Below are positions 22,349-32,311 of a stretch of DNA of 64,000 nucleotides, piece by piece. The number at the start of each line of letters is the position of its first letter. The stretch's first letter is position 1. The stretch covers positions 310,001 to 374,000 of the forward strand of contig JAHLKG010000014.1 in the NCBI GenBank assembly GCA_025526995.1, written 5' to 3'. The notes under the pieces are model-generated. The model worked only from the letters and a program-made list of their open reading frames with translations, was not told the origin of the DNA and did not search any database. This DNA comes from Powellomyces hirtus. Its lineage: Eukaryota > Chytridiomycota > Chytridiomycetes > Spizellomycetales > Powellomycetaceae. The position numbers and the translations under genes were made by a program.

Positions 22349-23742
22349 GGCCCGGCGCTCTGATTATCGACATGTAGAGGGACTGGTCGAGATTTGTAAT
22401 CTGGTTGAGGTCCCAAAACTTCCGCCAAGAGTTGACGTAGCCATTTGGCTTCATTGTGACCGGTACTTGCAGCTATATACTCCGCTTCGGTAGTACTTTG
22501 GGCGGTGCACTTCTGCTTGCTGCTTTTCCACAGAACAGGAAATCCATTGTAAAGGGCCAAAATACCTGTAGTGGACGTCCGGTCGGTAAGTTCTCCTGCA
22601 TAGTCCGCATCCGTGAATACACGTAGGCCACGCGGATCATTTTGTTCGGATGTAAACTTGAGGGCATAATTGCGGGTACCCTTCAAATAGCGGAAAATGC
22701 GCTTAACATTGTTCCAGTCGGAGTTGGTAGGTGCAGCGACGCGGCGCGCAACGTAACCGACTGCAGTGGCGATATCCCATCGCCATGTGATGGAGGCCCA
22801 AGTGAGGACCCCCACTGCTTCCTGATACATTTTCAGATTTGTGAATGGGGTCGAATCCTCCGGTTGTTGGTTACGCGCTGACACGGCGTACGGAGTGGAG
22901 ACAGGATGGCAGTTGCTCATGCCGAATTGTTTGAGAGCGTCGTCGATGTACTTGACATTTGAGATTTCGAGGGTACGAACAGGGGAGTTGAAGTCATATT
23001 TGTAGACGAGACCAAGGTGACTGGTTACGCGACCTTGTTCCGTAAACTTGAACTTGGAGTGTAGCTCCGTTTTGCTGTTCGCCAGAATCTCTGGATCCTT
23101 CGCTGCAATCAACAGGTCGTCGACGAAGACGAGAATAAGGACCAAATTGTCGTTCGACGGAGGTGTATGGTCATCTGTCGCGTACTTGAAAAAGATACAC
23201 GGGCATACAGAAACCGCTTCGTAGCCGAGCTTCAACAGTGCAGTCTTCAAGGTCTCATACCAAAGAAGAGGTGGTTGCTTCAGGCCGTAGAGAGCTTTCA
23301 GTAGCTTCAGGACCCAATCGCCTTTGGGATGATCCGGATCTTCGAATCCCTCAAACTGTTCGATATAGATATCCTTACCAATATCACTGTTAAGGAAGGC
23401 GGTGACAGCGTCCATACTGTGGATGTCCAGCCCGTGCTGGACACAATACGCCAAGAAGAGGCGTAGCACTGTGAATGGTAGCGTCGGTGAGTATGTATCA
23501 CCAAAGTCGCGACCGGGTTGTTGAGAGAAGCCTTGAGCCACTGCTCTGGCTTTGAACTTGTTAAAAGTGCCATCGGGATTGACCTTCGTTCGAAAGACCT
23601 ATGTTGTGCCGATCACGTGCTTGTTACGTGGACGCTTGGTGAGTTCCCATGTACCGTTGTTGACCAGGGATTGGTACTCAATGCGTGCAGCCTTGAGAAA
23701 TTCCTCCTTCTGAGGGGTTTTCATCGCTTGCTTCCATGTCAT
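22345..23742 (-). pseudogene. C1 RT-RNase H, module copy a
   Basis: Copia RT and RNase H: starts MTWKQAMKTPQKEEFLKAAR at 23742; RT motif VFVDDLLIAAKD; RNase H with TDADYAGELTDRTSTTG and AEYIAASTGHNEAKWL. TAG at 23599-23601 replaces the Trp codon (TGG) seen in the other copies. The frame ends at DNQSAGP, a frameshift short of the RNase H end. Confidence 0.88.
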
Positions 23743-24041
23743 GGCGTCTTTGTTGATCGTTGCTTGAGTCCGCGCGCGGGCGGCGTATGCAGCGATGGGG
23801 TCATTTCGTCGTGTGCCAACATCGTATGCGGGGCTACTCGATTCTCCCAGTCATCCAATGCTGTAGTGTCGAGTAGTGAAAGTTGGGACACTCAGGTAGG
23901 TTCTTGATATCCCTCCCACTTAACCAAGTACTCTTTCGTGTGCACCTTACTGCGGCGCTTGTCGATAATCGCCTCCACGGTGTATTCAACGTCATCCTCC
24001 TGACTCTCCTCATCTAGAAGGTCAAGATGGGCTGGATCCTG

Positions 24042-24602
24042 CTAATATTTGGGTTCGAGTCCCAAGTCTTCTTTGAAGATCACGTCTCGTGACACTTCGA
24101 CCTTGTCAGTGATAGGATCCCAAACCAGATACCCCTTGGTACCTGAGGGTTGAGCATAGCCTACCAAGTAAGCCTTCTTTGCTTGATTTCCCATTTTATC
24201 GCGTCCTTTGCTTGTTAGAACGGAATACGCCACGCAACCGATACGCCGAAGATGGGCGAAATCAGGACGCCGGCCAAACAGTATTTCATGCGGCGTCTTC
24301 TTGTTGATGCAGTTGTACGTAAGGGAATAGATGTATCCAGCCGCTATCAGTAGAGCAGGCCAGAATCTTCAGGGAAGTTTCGTATCCGCAAAGGTGGCGT
24401 GGACCCTGTCCAGCGCCGTGCGATGCCATTGTTTGGCAATCCCGTTTTGCTGACTTGAATAGACCGCGGACTTTTGATGAGTGATACCATTTTTCAATAG
24501 GTACTCTAGAACCTCGCCAAAGTATTCGGTGCCTCGATCCGTGCATAGAATCTTGATTTGTCGGTCAGTCTGTTTCTCAATCCAAGCCTTGTAGATGAGA
24601 AA
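24042..24602 (-). pseudogene. C1 integrase C-terminal half, module copy a
   Basis: Reads from FLIYKAWIEKQTDRQIK to GLEPKY-TAG (24042). It lacks the zinc finger and first catalytic Asp, because it begins at the module junction. A TGA at 24369-24371 (CGA in copy c) breaks it. The chromodomain remnant of this copy lies at about 23900-23992. Confidence 0.8.
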
Positions 24603-25934
24603 CTCCAAAACTTCCGTCAAGAGTTGGCGTAGCCATTTGGCTTCGTTGTGGCCGGTACTGGCAGCTATACACTCCGCTTCGGTAGTACTTTGGGCGGTGC
24701 ACTTCTGCTTGCTGCTTTTCCACAGAACAGGAAATCCATTGTAAAGGGCCAAAATACCTGTAGTGGACGTCCGGTCGGTGAGTTCCCCGGCATAGTCTGC
24801 ATCCGTGTATACGCATAGGCCATGCGGATCATTTCTTTCGGATGTAAACTTGAGGGCATAATTGCGGGTACCCTTCAAATAGCGGAAAATGCACTTAACA
24901 TTGTTCAAGTCGGAGTTGGTAGGTGCGGCAACGCGGCACGCAACGTAACCGACTGCAGTGGCGATATCCCATCGCCATGTGATGGAGGCCCAAGTGAGGA
25001 CCCCCACTGCTCCCTGATACATCTTTAGATTCGTGAATGGTGTCGAATCCTCCGGTTGTTTGTTATGCGCTGACACGGCAAACGGGGTGGAGACAGGATG
25101 GCAGTCGCTCATGCCGAATTGTGCAAGAGCGTCGTTGATGTACTTGACATTTGAGATTTCAGGGGTACGAACAGGGGAGTTGAAGTCATATTTGTAGACG
25201 AGACCAAGGTGACTGGTTACACGACCTTGTTCCGTAAACTTGAACTTGGAGTGTAGCTCCGTTTTGCTGTTTGCCAGAATCTCCGGATCCTTCGCTGCAA
25301 TCAACAGGTCGTCAACGAAGACGAGAATAAGGACCAAATTGTCGTTCGACGGAGGTGTATGGTCATCTGTCGTGTACTTGAAAAAGATACACAGGCATAC
25401 AGAAACCGCTTTGTAGGCGAGCTTCAACAGTGCAGTCTTCAAGGTCTCATACCAAAGAAGAGGTGATTGCTTCAGGCCGTAGAGAGCTTTCAGTAGCTTC
25501 AGGACCCAATCGCCTGTGGGATGATCCGGATCTTGGAATCCCTCAAACTGCTCGATATAGATATCCTTATCAATATCACTGTTAAGGAAGGCGGTGACAG
25601 CGTCCATACTGTGGATGTCCAGCCCGTGCTGGACACAATACGCCAAGAAGAGGCGTAGCGCTGTGAATGGTAGCGTCGGTGAGTATGTATCACCAAAGTC
25701 GCGACCGGGTTGTTGAAAGAAGCCTTGAGCCACTGCTCTGGCTTTGAACTTGTTAAAAGTGCCATCGGGATTGACCTTTGTCCGAAAGACCCATGTTGTG
25801 CCGATCACGTGCTTGTTAAGTGGACGCTTGGTGAGTTCCCATGTACCGTTGTTGATCAGGGATTGGTACTCAATGCGTGCAGCCTTGAGAAATTCCTCCT
25901 TCTGAGGGGTTTTCATCGCTTGCTTCCATGTCAT
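24369..25934 (-). CDS. C1 fused RT-RNaseH-integrase frame, module copy b (521 codons)
   Basis: Open frame starting MTWKQAMKTPQKEEFLKAAR, with FVDD RT motif and complete RNase H core to LLTEVL. It is then joined without a break to integrase FLIYKAWIEKQTDRQIKIL with CTDRGTEYFGE (second catalytic Asp) and QQNGIAKQW (Glu region). It ends at TGA 24369-24371. The fused order is the product of the 2,192-bp tandem duplication. The integrase part lacks its N-terminal half, so it should not be a working integrase. Confidence 0.8.
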   Translation of the reverse strand: MTWKQAMKTPQKEEFLKAARIEYQSLINNGTWELTKRPLNKHVIGTTWVFRTKVNPDGTFNKFKARAVAQGFFQQPGRDFGDTYSPTLPFTALRLFLAYCVQHGLDIHSMDAVTAFLNSDIDKDIYIEQFEGFQDPDHPTGDWVLKLLKALYGLKQSPLLWYETLKTALLKLAYKAVSVCLCIFFKYTTDDHTPPSNDNLVLILVFVDDLLIAAKDPEILANSKTELHSKFKFTEQGRVTSHLGLVYKYDFNSPVRTPEISNVKYINDALAQFGMSDCHPVSTPFAVSAHNKQPEDSTPFTNLKMYQGAVGVLTWASITWRWDIATAVGYVACRVAAPTNSDLNNVKCIFRYLKGTRNYALKFTSERNDPHGLCVYTDADYAGELTDRTSTTGILALYNGFPVLWKSSKQKCTAQSTTEAECIAASTGHNEAKWLRQLLTEVLEFLIYKAWIEKQTDRQIKILCTDRGTEYFGEVLEYLLKNGITHQKSAVYSSQQNGIAKQWHRTALDRVHATFADTKLP

Positions 25935-26233
25935 GGCGTCTTTGTTGATCGTTGCTTGAGTCCGCGCGCGGGCGGCGTATGCAGCGATGGGGTCATTTCG
26001 TCGTGTGCCAACATCGTATGCGGGGCTACTCGATTCTCCCAGTCATCCAATGCTGTAGTGTCGAGTAGTGAAAGTTGGGACACTCAGGTAGGTTCTTGAT
26101 ATCCCTCCCACTTAACCAAGTACTCTTTTGTGTGCACCTTACTGCGGCGCTTGTCGATAATCGCCTCCACGGCGTATTCGACGTCATCCTCCTGACTCTC
26201 CTCATCTAGAAGGTCAAGATGGGCTGGATCCTG

Positions 26234-28126
26234 CTAATATTTGGGTTCGAGTCCCAAGTCTTCTTTGAAGATCACGTCTCGTGACACTTCGACCTTGTCA
26301 GTGATAGGATCCCAAACCAGATACCCCTTGGTACCTGAGGGTTGAGCATAGCCTACCAAGTAAGCCTTCTTTGCTCGATTCCCCATTTTATCGCGTCCTT
26401 TGCTCGTTAGAACGGAATACGCCACGCAACCGATACGCCGGAGATGGGCGACATCAGGACGCCAGCCAAATAAGATCTCATGCGGGGTCTTCTTGTTGAT
26501 GCGGTTGTATGTAAAGGAATAGATGTATCCAGCCGCTATCAGTAGAGCAGGCCAGAATCTTCGTGGCAGTTTCGTATCCGTGAAGGTGGCGCGGACCCTG
26601 TCCAGCGCTGTGCGATGCCATTGTTCGGCAATCCCGTTTTGCTGACTCGAATAGACCGCGGACTTTTGATGAGTGATACCATTTTTCAATAGGTACTCTA
26701 GAACCTCGCCAAAGTATTCGGTGCCTCGATCCGTGCATAGAATCTTGATTTGTCGGTCAGTCTGTTTCTCAATCCAAGCCATGTAGATGAGAAACTCCAA
26801 AACTTCCGCCAAGAGTTGGCGTAGCCATTTGGCTTCGTTGTGGCCGGTACTGGCAGCTATATACTCCGCTTCAGTAGTACTTTGGGCGGTGCACTTCTGC
26901 TTGCTGCTTTTCCACAGAACAGGAAATCCATTGTAAAGGGCCAAAATACCTGTAGTGGACGTCCGGTCGGTGAGTTCCCCGGCATAGTCCGCATCCGTGT
27001 ATACGCGTAGGCCACGCGGATCATTTCTTTCGGATGTAAACTTGAGGGCATAATTGCGGGTACCCTTCAAATAGCGGAAAATGCACTTAACATTGTTCAA
27101 GTCGGAGTTGCTAGGTGCGGCGACGCGGCATGCAACGTAACTGACTGCAGTGGCGATATCCCATCGCCATGTGATGGAGGCCCAAGTGAGGACCCCCACT
27201 GCTCCCTGATACATCTTTAGATTCGTGAATGGTGTCGAATCCTCCGGTTGTTCGTTATGGGCTGACATGGCGTACGGGGTGGAGACAGGATGGCAGTCGC
27301 TCATGCCGAATTGTGCAAGAGCGTCGTTGATGTACTTGACATTTGAGATTTCGGGGGTACGAACAGGGGAGTTGAAGTCATATTTGTAGACGAGACCAAG
27401 GTGACTGGTTACGCGACCTTGTTCCGTAAACTTGAACTTGGAGTGTAGCTCCGTTTTGCTGTTCGCCAGAATCTCCGGATCCTTTGCTGCAATCAACAGG
27501 TCGTCGACGAAGACGAGAATAAGGACCAAATTGTCGTTCGACGGAGGTGTATGGTCATCTGTCGCGTACTTGAAAAAGATACACGGGCATACAGAAACCG
27601 CTTCGTAGCCGAGCTTCAACAGTGCAGTCTTCAAGGTCTCATACCAAAGAAGAGGTGGTTGCTTCAGGCCGTAGAGAGCTTTCAGTAGCTTCAGGACCCA
27701 ATCGCCTTTGGGATGATCCGGATCTTCGAATCCCTCAAACTGTTCGATATAGATATCCTTACCAATATCACTGTTAAGGAAGGCGGTGACAGCGTCCATA
27801 CTGTGGATGTCCAGCCCGTGCTGGACACAATACGCCAAGAAGAGGCGTAGCACTGTGAATGGTAGCGTCGGTGAGTATGTATCACCAAAGTCGTGACCGG
27901 GTTGTTGAGAGAAGCCTTGAGCCACTGCTCTGGCTTTGAACTTGTTAAAAGTGCCATCGGGATTGACCTTCCTTTGAAAGACCCATGTTGTGCCGATCAC
28001 GTGCTTGTTACGTGGACGCTTGGTGAGTTCCCATGTACCGTTGTTGACCAGGGATTGGTACTCAATGCGTGTAGCCTTGAGAAATTCCTCCTTCTGAGGG
28101 GTTTTCATCGCTTGCTTCCATGTCAT
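26234..28126 (-). CDS. C1 fused RT-RNaseH-integrase frame, module copy c (630 codons)
   Basis: The longest intact pol frame of C1. RT (FVDD), RNase H to LLAEVL, then the integrase C-terminal half from FLIYMAWIEK through QQNGIAEQWHRTALDRV, INKKTPHEILFGWRPD and DVIFKEDLGLEPKY, ending at the TAG shared by all copies. The chromodomain of this module lies just 3' at about 26085-26190 and that of the upstream module at 28276-28383. Nearly the same sequence is present in C2 at 46822-48387, including the variant MAWIEK at the junction. Confidence 0.85.
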   Translation of the reverse strand: MTWKQAMKTPQKEEFLKATRIEYQSLVNNGTWELTKRPRNKHVIGTTWVFQRKVNPDGTFNKFKARAVAQGFSQQPGHDFGDTYSPTLPFTVLRLFLAYCVQHGLDIHSMDAVTAFLNSDIGKDIYIEQFEGFEDPDHPKGDWVLKLLKALYGLKQPPLLWYETLKTALLKLGYEAVSVCPCIFFKYATDDHTPPSNDNLVLILVFVDDLLIAAKDPEILANSKTELHSKFKFTEQGRVTSHLGLVYKYDFNSPVRTPEISNVKYINDALAQFGMSDCHPVSTPYAMSAHNEQPEDSTPFTNLKMYQGAVGVLTWASITWRWDIATAVSYVACRVAAPSNSDLNNVKCIFRYLKGTRNYALKFTSERNDPRGLRVYTDADYAGELTDRTSTTGILALYNGFPVLWKSSKQKCTAQSTTEAEYIAASTGHNEAKWLRQLLAEVLEFLIYMAWIEKQTDRQIKILCTDRGTEYFGEVLEYLLKNGITHQKSAVYSSQQNGIAEQWHRTALDRVRATFTDTKLPRRFWPALLIAAGYIYSFTYNRINKKTPHEILFGWRPDVAHLRRIGCVAYSVLTSKGRDKMGNRAKKAYLVGYAQPSGTKGYLVWDPITDKVEVSRDVIFKEDLGLEPKY

Positions 28127-28275
28127 GGCGTCTTTGTTGATCGTTGCTTGAGTCCGCGCGCGGGCGGCGTATGCAGCGATGGGGTCATTTCGTCGTGTGC
28201 CAACATCGTATGCGGGGCTACTCGATTCTCCCAGTCATCCAATGCTGTAGTGTCGAGTAGTGAAAGTTGGGACAC

Positions 28276-28425
28276 TCAGGTAGGTTCTTGATATCCCTCC
28301 CACTTAACCAAGTACTCTTTCGTGTGCACCTTACTGCGGCGCTTGTCGATAATCGCCTCCACGGCGTATTCAACGTCATCCTCCTGACTCTCCTCATCTA
28401 GAAGGTCAAGATGGGCTCGATCCTG
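28276..28425 (-). other. C1 chromodomain segment after the full-length integrase
   Basis: In the integrase frame past TAG 28426: DDVEYAVEAIIDKRRSKVH and EYLVKWEGYQEPT, then TGA at 28276-28278 where chromodomains usually have Trp. The three methyl-lysine cage positions (Tyr of EYAVEA, Trp and Tyr of KWEGY) are present. It binds methylated histone tails in other proteins; a targeting role here is inferred. It sits between integrase and RT, unlike gypsy chromoviruses, where it is at the very end of pol. Confidence 0.75.
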
Positions 28426-29550
28426 CTAATATTTGGGTTCGAGTCCCAAGTCTTCTTTGAAGATCACGTCTCGTGACACTTCGACCTTGTCAGTGATAGG
28501 ATCCCAAACCAGATACCCCTTGGTACCTGAGGGTTGAGCATAGCCTACCAAGTAAGCCTTCTTTGCTCGATTTCCCATTTTATCGCGTCCTTTGCTTGTT
28601 AGAACGGAATACGCCACGCAACCGATACGCCGAAGATGGGCGACATCAGGACGCCAGCCAAATAAGATCTCATGCGGGGTCTTCTTGTTGATGCAGTTGT
28701 ATGTAAAGAAATAGATGTATCCAGCCGCTATCAGTAGAGCAGGCCAGAATCTTCGTGGCAGGTTCGTATCCACAAAGGTGGCGCGGACCCTGTCCAGCGC
28801 TGTGCGATGCCATTGTTCGGCAATCCCGTTTTGCTGACTCGAATAAGCCGTGGACTTTTGATGAGTGATACCATTTTCCAATAGGTACTCTAGAACCTCG
28901 CCAAAGTATTTGGTGCCTCGATCCGTACGTAGGATCTTGATTTGTCGGTCAGTCTGTTTCTCAATCCAAGCCTTGTAGATGAGAAACTTGTCTAGTATGA
29001 CTGCTGAGTCCTTTGAAGGAATAGGGAAAACAGTCACGTATCTGGATGCGTGTTCAATGAACTCCAGCGAATAGCGTGATCCTTCGTAACCAGGGATACG
29101 AAATGGTCCCTGTAGGTCTGAATGAATCAGCTCACAGATCTCCCTGGCTTCAACATTACCAGGGGAGAATGGAAGACGAGCGGCTTTTCCTAGCACGCAG
29201 ACTTCACAATCTTTGAAGTCGCTTAGATCCCCCACTACGGACCAACCGTCCGTAACCGATGCCATCTTCTCCAGGACGTGTTTGCCAACGTGTCCAAGAC
29301 GAGCATGAGCAAGTGTAGGAGAGACTTCGACAGTGCATGCTTCTGAATCTGAGCACAGACTTTCAGACAGCAGCGTACCTTGCAGGTAATACGCGTTGTT
29401 GCGGCATACGCCTTTGGCGATTTCTTTGCCGTCTCGCGTGAAAATGACGTCTCCATTCGACTTGAAGAGCACGTCAACGCCTTGATCATTGCATTTTGCT
29501 ACCGATACAAGATCTCGTCGTAATTCTGGCACATGCAGGACTCCGCCCAA
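28426..29550 (-). CDS. C1 protease end and full-length integrase
   Basis: 374 codons: GGVLHVPELRRDLVSVAK (end of copia protease), zinc finger HARLGH...CEVC, catalytic core with HSDLQGPF, RTDRGTKYFGE and QQNGIAEQW, ending GLEPKY-TAG. In frame with gag-protease, from which it is separated by one TGA. The only complete integrase of C1. Confidence 0.88.
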   Translation of the reverse strand: MGGVLHVPELRRDLVSVAKCNDQGVDVLFKSNGDVIFTRDGKEIAKGVCRNNAYYLQGTLLSESLCSDSEACTVEVSPTLAHARLGHVGKHVLEKMASVTDGWSVVGDLSDFKDCEVCVLGKAARLPFSPGNVEAREICELIHSDLQGPFRIPGYEGSRYSLEFIEHASRYVTVFPIPSKDSAVILDKFLIYKAWIEKQTDRQIKILRTDRGTKYFGEVLEYLLENGITHQKSTAYSSQQNGIAEQWHRTALDRVRATFVDTNLPRRFWPALLIAAGYIYFFTYNCINKKTPHEILFGWRPDVAHLRRIGCVAYSVLTSKGRDKMGNRAKKAYLVGYAQPSGTKGYLVWDPITDKVEVSRDVIFKEDLGLEPKY

Positions 29551-29595
29551 CTCGAGCGCATTCGGATAGTCGTTAACTTCGACTCGTTCCGTACC

Positions 29596-31311
29596 TCAAA
29601 CTGTAGAGGGTAGTGATGTTTTGTCAGCAAGCATAACAGCTCTGACATCACTGTACACGGTTGAGTGATCCAAGGTCGCTTTGTGAGGTGTCATGTGGTC
29701 CATAGCGCCAGAGTCGATGAGGGCTTCATACGGTTGTTCTTGGCGGACCCAGACGTGTAATGCTTCCACAGCATTTGTGCTAACAGCACCATCAGACGAC
29801 TGCTTCGTCTTGTTCTTCTCCATTTCGGATTTGAACTTCTTTAACACTTCGCACTCCTGTGTTCGGTGTTTAGGGTCTCCACAGGCCCAACAACCCGACT
29901 TTTGGGTTTGACCTTTGTTTGATGGAGTAGATTCCTTGTCCTTCTTGCCGTTCGTTGACTTCTCCCCGTGGTTCTTGCCACCCTTTTGTTTCTTAGAGGC
30001 GTCAGTGTGTGCGGCACCTGGTCGCGTATCCGTTGAGGTCCCGCTAGGTTTTTTAGCCATGTTGGCGGCGATCCTGGATGCAGCGGCCTGTAAACTGCTC
30101 AAATCAGTTATGTTTTCTTCATTAGCCTGAACCAAGGCCGCAAGGTCTGGTGTTAGCGCGTTGATGAAGTAATCCTGAAGGACGTAATCCGGTGTTTTCG
30201 GCAGAGAAAATGCCAGCATGATGAACTGAGTGATGTACTCATCCATGCGGCCTTTGGGACGCAATTCCCGTAATTTCTGCAGCGAATCCCTAGTGTGGTT
30301 TCGTGGCGCGAACCGCGCCAGAAGGGCGGACCTAAGACCGGTGTTGGTTCTTCCTGAACCAATGTCTTCAAAGTCATGCCACGTCGTAATTTCGTTCCTT
30401 TTATTTGGTGAGAGCAACTGCCACCAAGTGTATGCCCATCCTGTGAGTTTCGTAGCCACAAAATCTACAAGAAACTCGGGTGGAACCATTTCGTACTTCA
30501 CAACTGTCTCAATCTTGTCGATGAACGTTAGAAGTTTGACCATATTGGCTTCCCCGTTGTAAGATCCAATATCTTTCAGCGTTCCATCCACAAAAGCCTT
30601 CACACCTCGACTGTCGACGATTTTGGTCGTCACGCTGTGTATGCTCGATGTTGGTGATATAGGGCGGCGTTCGAATGGAGAACGTTGGTATTCCTGTTGA
30701 GCTCCAATCTCCTGATTGTACTCTGTCCACGGTGCAGCGAACCTGTCGTTGCGAGTGGGTGATGGTGTGCGTACACGCCGTTGCCCCGTACGTACCTGAG
30801 GGTTGATCGGGACGTTCACATCCTGATCCATGCGCCATTTCATTTGGAGCATTTCCGTTAGTTGGGCTAGAAAATTCTCAAGCCGCTCTATCCTATCCAC
30901 GTCCGCCTCACGCGGGCGGACATGCACGGTGTTCGCTGATTCCCCACTTGGGAATGCTGCTGGAGTACTGTAGTTGACCGTTCTGTGATCATCCGTACTG
31001 CTTGATAGGGGACGGGTATCGACCTTGCCATCGCGTTGGTCGATGTTTCGGGTACGCCCTTCCAATGCGTCGTCGCCCTCGTTGGCGTCGACACTCAAAG
31101 GCGTTGGCTCTGCCAGTGTATCGTTACCGGCAGATTTCCCTCCATTGTCTGGTGATGTCCATTCACCAGGCACTCGTGCGCTTTTCTTTGCTGCACGTTC
31201 TACGGCTCGTTGTAGCATATTGGACCCTGGGGTTAGTCGACCCGTTAGGCGTCTTAACATACTACGAGTGTACCAGGGGCTTGTTTTGTTGCCTACCATT
31301 TCAGGGCTCAT
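29596..31311 (-). CDS. C1 gag-protease
   Basis: 571 codons from ATG 31311, which lies inside the primer-binding site. Gag core (YTWWQLLSPNKRNEITTWHD, RPKGRMDEYITQF), zinc knuckle CWACGDPKHRTQEC, then protease motif ALIDSGAMDHMT. Ends LPSTV-TGA at 29596; the same TGA is present in C2. The true pol frame continues in register beyond it. Confidence 0.88.
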   Translation of the reverse strand: MSPEMVGNKTSPWYTRSMLRRLTGRLTPGSNMLQRAVERAAKKSARVPGEWTSPDNGGKSAGNDTLAEPTPLSVDANEGDDALEGRTRNIDQRDGKVDTRPLSSSTDDHRTVNYSTPAAFPSGESANTVHVRPREADVDRIERLENFLAQLTEMLQMKWRMDQDVNVPINPQVRTGQRRVRTPSPTRNDRFAAPWTEYNQEIGAQQEYQRSPFERRPISPTSSIHSVTTKIVDSRGVKAFVDGTLKDIGSYNGEANMVKLLTFIDKIETVVKYEMVPPEFLVDFVATKLTGWAYTWWQLLSPNKRNEITTWHDFEDIGSGRTNTGLRSALLARFAPRNHTRDSLQKLRELRPKGRMDEYITQFIMLAFSLPKTPDYVLQDYFINALTPDLAALVQANEENITDLSSLQAAASRIAANMAKKPSGTSTDTRPGAAHTDASKKQKGGKNHGEKSTNGKKDKESTPSNKGQTQKSGCWACGDPKHRTQECEVLKKFKSEMEKNKTKQSSDGAVSTNAVEALHVWVRQEQPYEALIDSGAMDHMTPHKATLDHSTVYSDVRAVMLADKTSLPSTV

Positions 31312-31315
31312 AACC

Positions 31316-31554
31316 TGTTGGTCTGAGAGTATCTGAGTAGATAGTTGAGGAAGCTTTAGGGTAGTTGACTGAGCAGAACAACGAAGTAACTTAATCCCGC
31401 TCTATTGGAGAAAAAGAGAAAAGTTCCATCGATATATTAAGTATGGAAGGAAAACTACTTATATCAGAGTTGATCACGTGGGTTCACGTGATCGTGTAAT
31501 ACGCCCTGCGATGGCGCAGTTGTGACTCGATGACAGAGTCTGTACGTGCTAACA
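31316..31554 (-). repeat. C1 5' LTR
   Basis: 239 bp, same ends and same CACGTG palindrome as the 3' LTR (31472-31493). The adjacent primer site GGTTATGAGCCCTG (minus strand, 31315-31302) is complementary to the anticodon arm of initiator tRNA-Met. Confidence 0.9.
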
Positions 31555-31840
31555 ATGAACAAAGCCTTGAGCTCCCTGTTCAAAAAAGGATAAAGCCGCT
31601 TAGGAGCTGCTCCCTGTCCTGGCCATGAGCTGAATCTTACCGAGCCCGACGGGGTTTCGATGTACCAATCTTCTCGACGGAGAGATTGAAGCCAGTGTAA
31701 GCCTAAGCGCTGCACCAGGAGCTGACACCATATGGGAGCTCGTTCTATGGCAAGCCAGCAGCTGACGATTGCATGGGAGCTCGGCCTGCAACTCAGCAAC
31801 CTCATGCCTCCTGTACTAAAGCCCAAGAGGCAAAGGGGGG
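31555..31840 (+). mobile_element. B2 3' untranslated tail after the C1 insertion
   Basis: Begins with the duplicated ATGAA, then CAAAGCCTTGAGCTCCCTGT and the rest of the B tail, ending in the purine tract GAGGCAAAGGGGGG directly before the B LTR. Collinear with 41937-42593 apart from the D repeat there. Confidence 0.85.
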
Positions 31841-32236
31841 TGTGAGATGGCCATCATGGCATATTTATACTTTACTTATTTTCGGCTAGTAAAAAGCCAT
31901 ATCCCAAGTTAAGGCAGAAGCGCCTCATAAGCGATTACCCAATCCCTCATAAGCATCTCCACAAGTCTCAGCTCTGTCAGCATACCCCCGCAATGCGCAG
32001 CTGCACTGCCATAGATCCCTAGATCATCTCCCCGTTCTCCACAAGTTAGCTAGAACCATCAGACCGTAGAATCTCACATAAAAACGGGAGAAAAGTTCCT
32101 CCCGGATAGAGACATCATCTCATCCAATACATCAAAATCCGCACATTGAAATCAACTTCTCTTTTCATCCCTCTACCGCTCCTCTCAACTCCAAACCAAA
32201 ACAACTCCTTCCGCCTTGAAACATAGGCTTCTCACA
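31841..32236 (+). repeat. B LTR 3
   Basis: 396 bp. It lacks 26 bp of the short GCACTGCC-type repeats present in other B LTRs, a likely slippage deletion. Primer-binding site follows at 32237. Confidence 0.9.
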
Positions 32237-32311
32237 TGGTAGCACCACTCCCGTTCTTTCCTGTCAAACTTATCTACGCTTGTTCCTTTCATTGAAATAC
32301 AGTGATTCACG

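Larger units (their letters stand above)
20997..31554 (-). mobile_element. Element C1: Ty1/copia retrotransposon with tandem pol modules
   Basis: Minus-strand element, 10,558 bp, inserted in the 3' untranslated part of B2. LTRs 31316-31554 (5') and 20997-21235 (3') are 239 bp each with about six differences. Target duplication ATGAA at 20992-20996 and 31555-31559. The empty site is visible in B5 (ATAGCATGAACAAAGC near 41926-41941). Order: LTR, PBS, gag-protease, integrase, chromodomain, RT-RNase H, then two more copies of a 2,192-bp module, a Pro/Ser-rich tail and the 3' LTR. A typical copia element is about 5 kb; the extra length is mostly the repeated modules. Confidence 0.9.

Noticed and set aside
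25710..28291. Repeated 129-132-codon plus-strand frames in C1
   Set aside because: They lie opposite the RT start and chromodomain segment and recur only because the module is repeated.
22411..28986. Regular 2,192-bp period considered as a CRISPR-like or satellite array
   Set aside because: Each period is a full set of retrotransposon coding domains; it is a tandem pol duplication.
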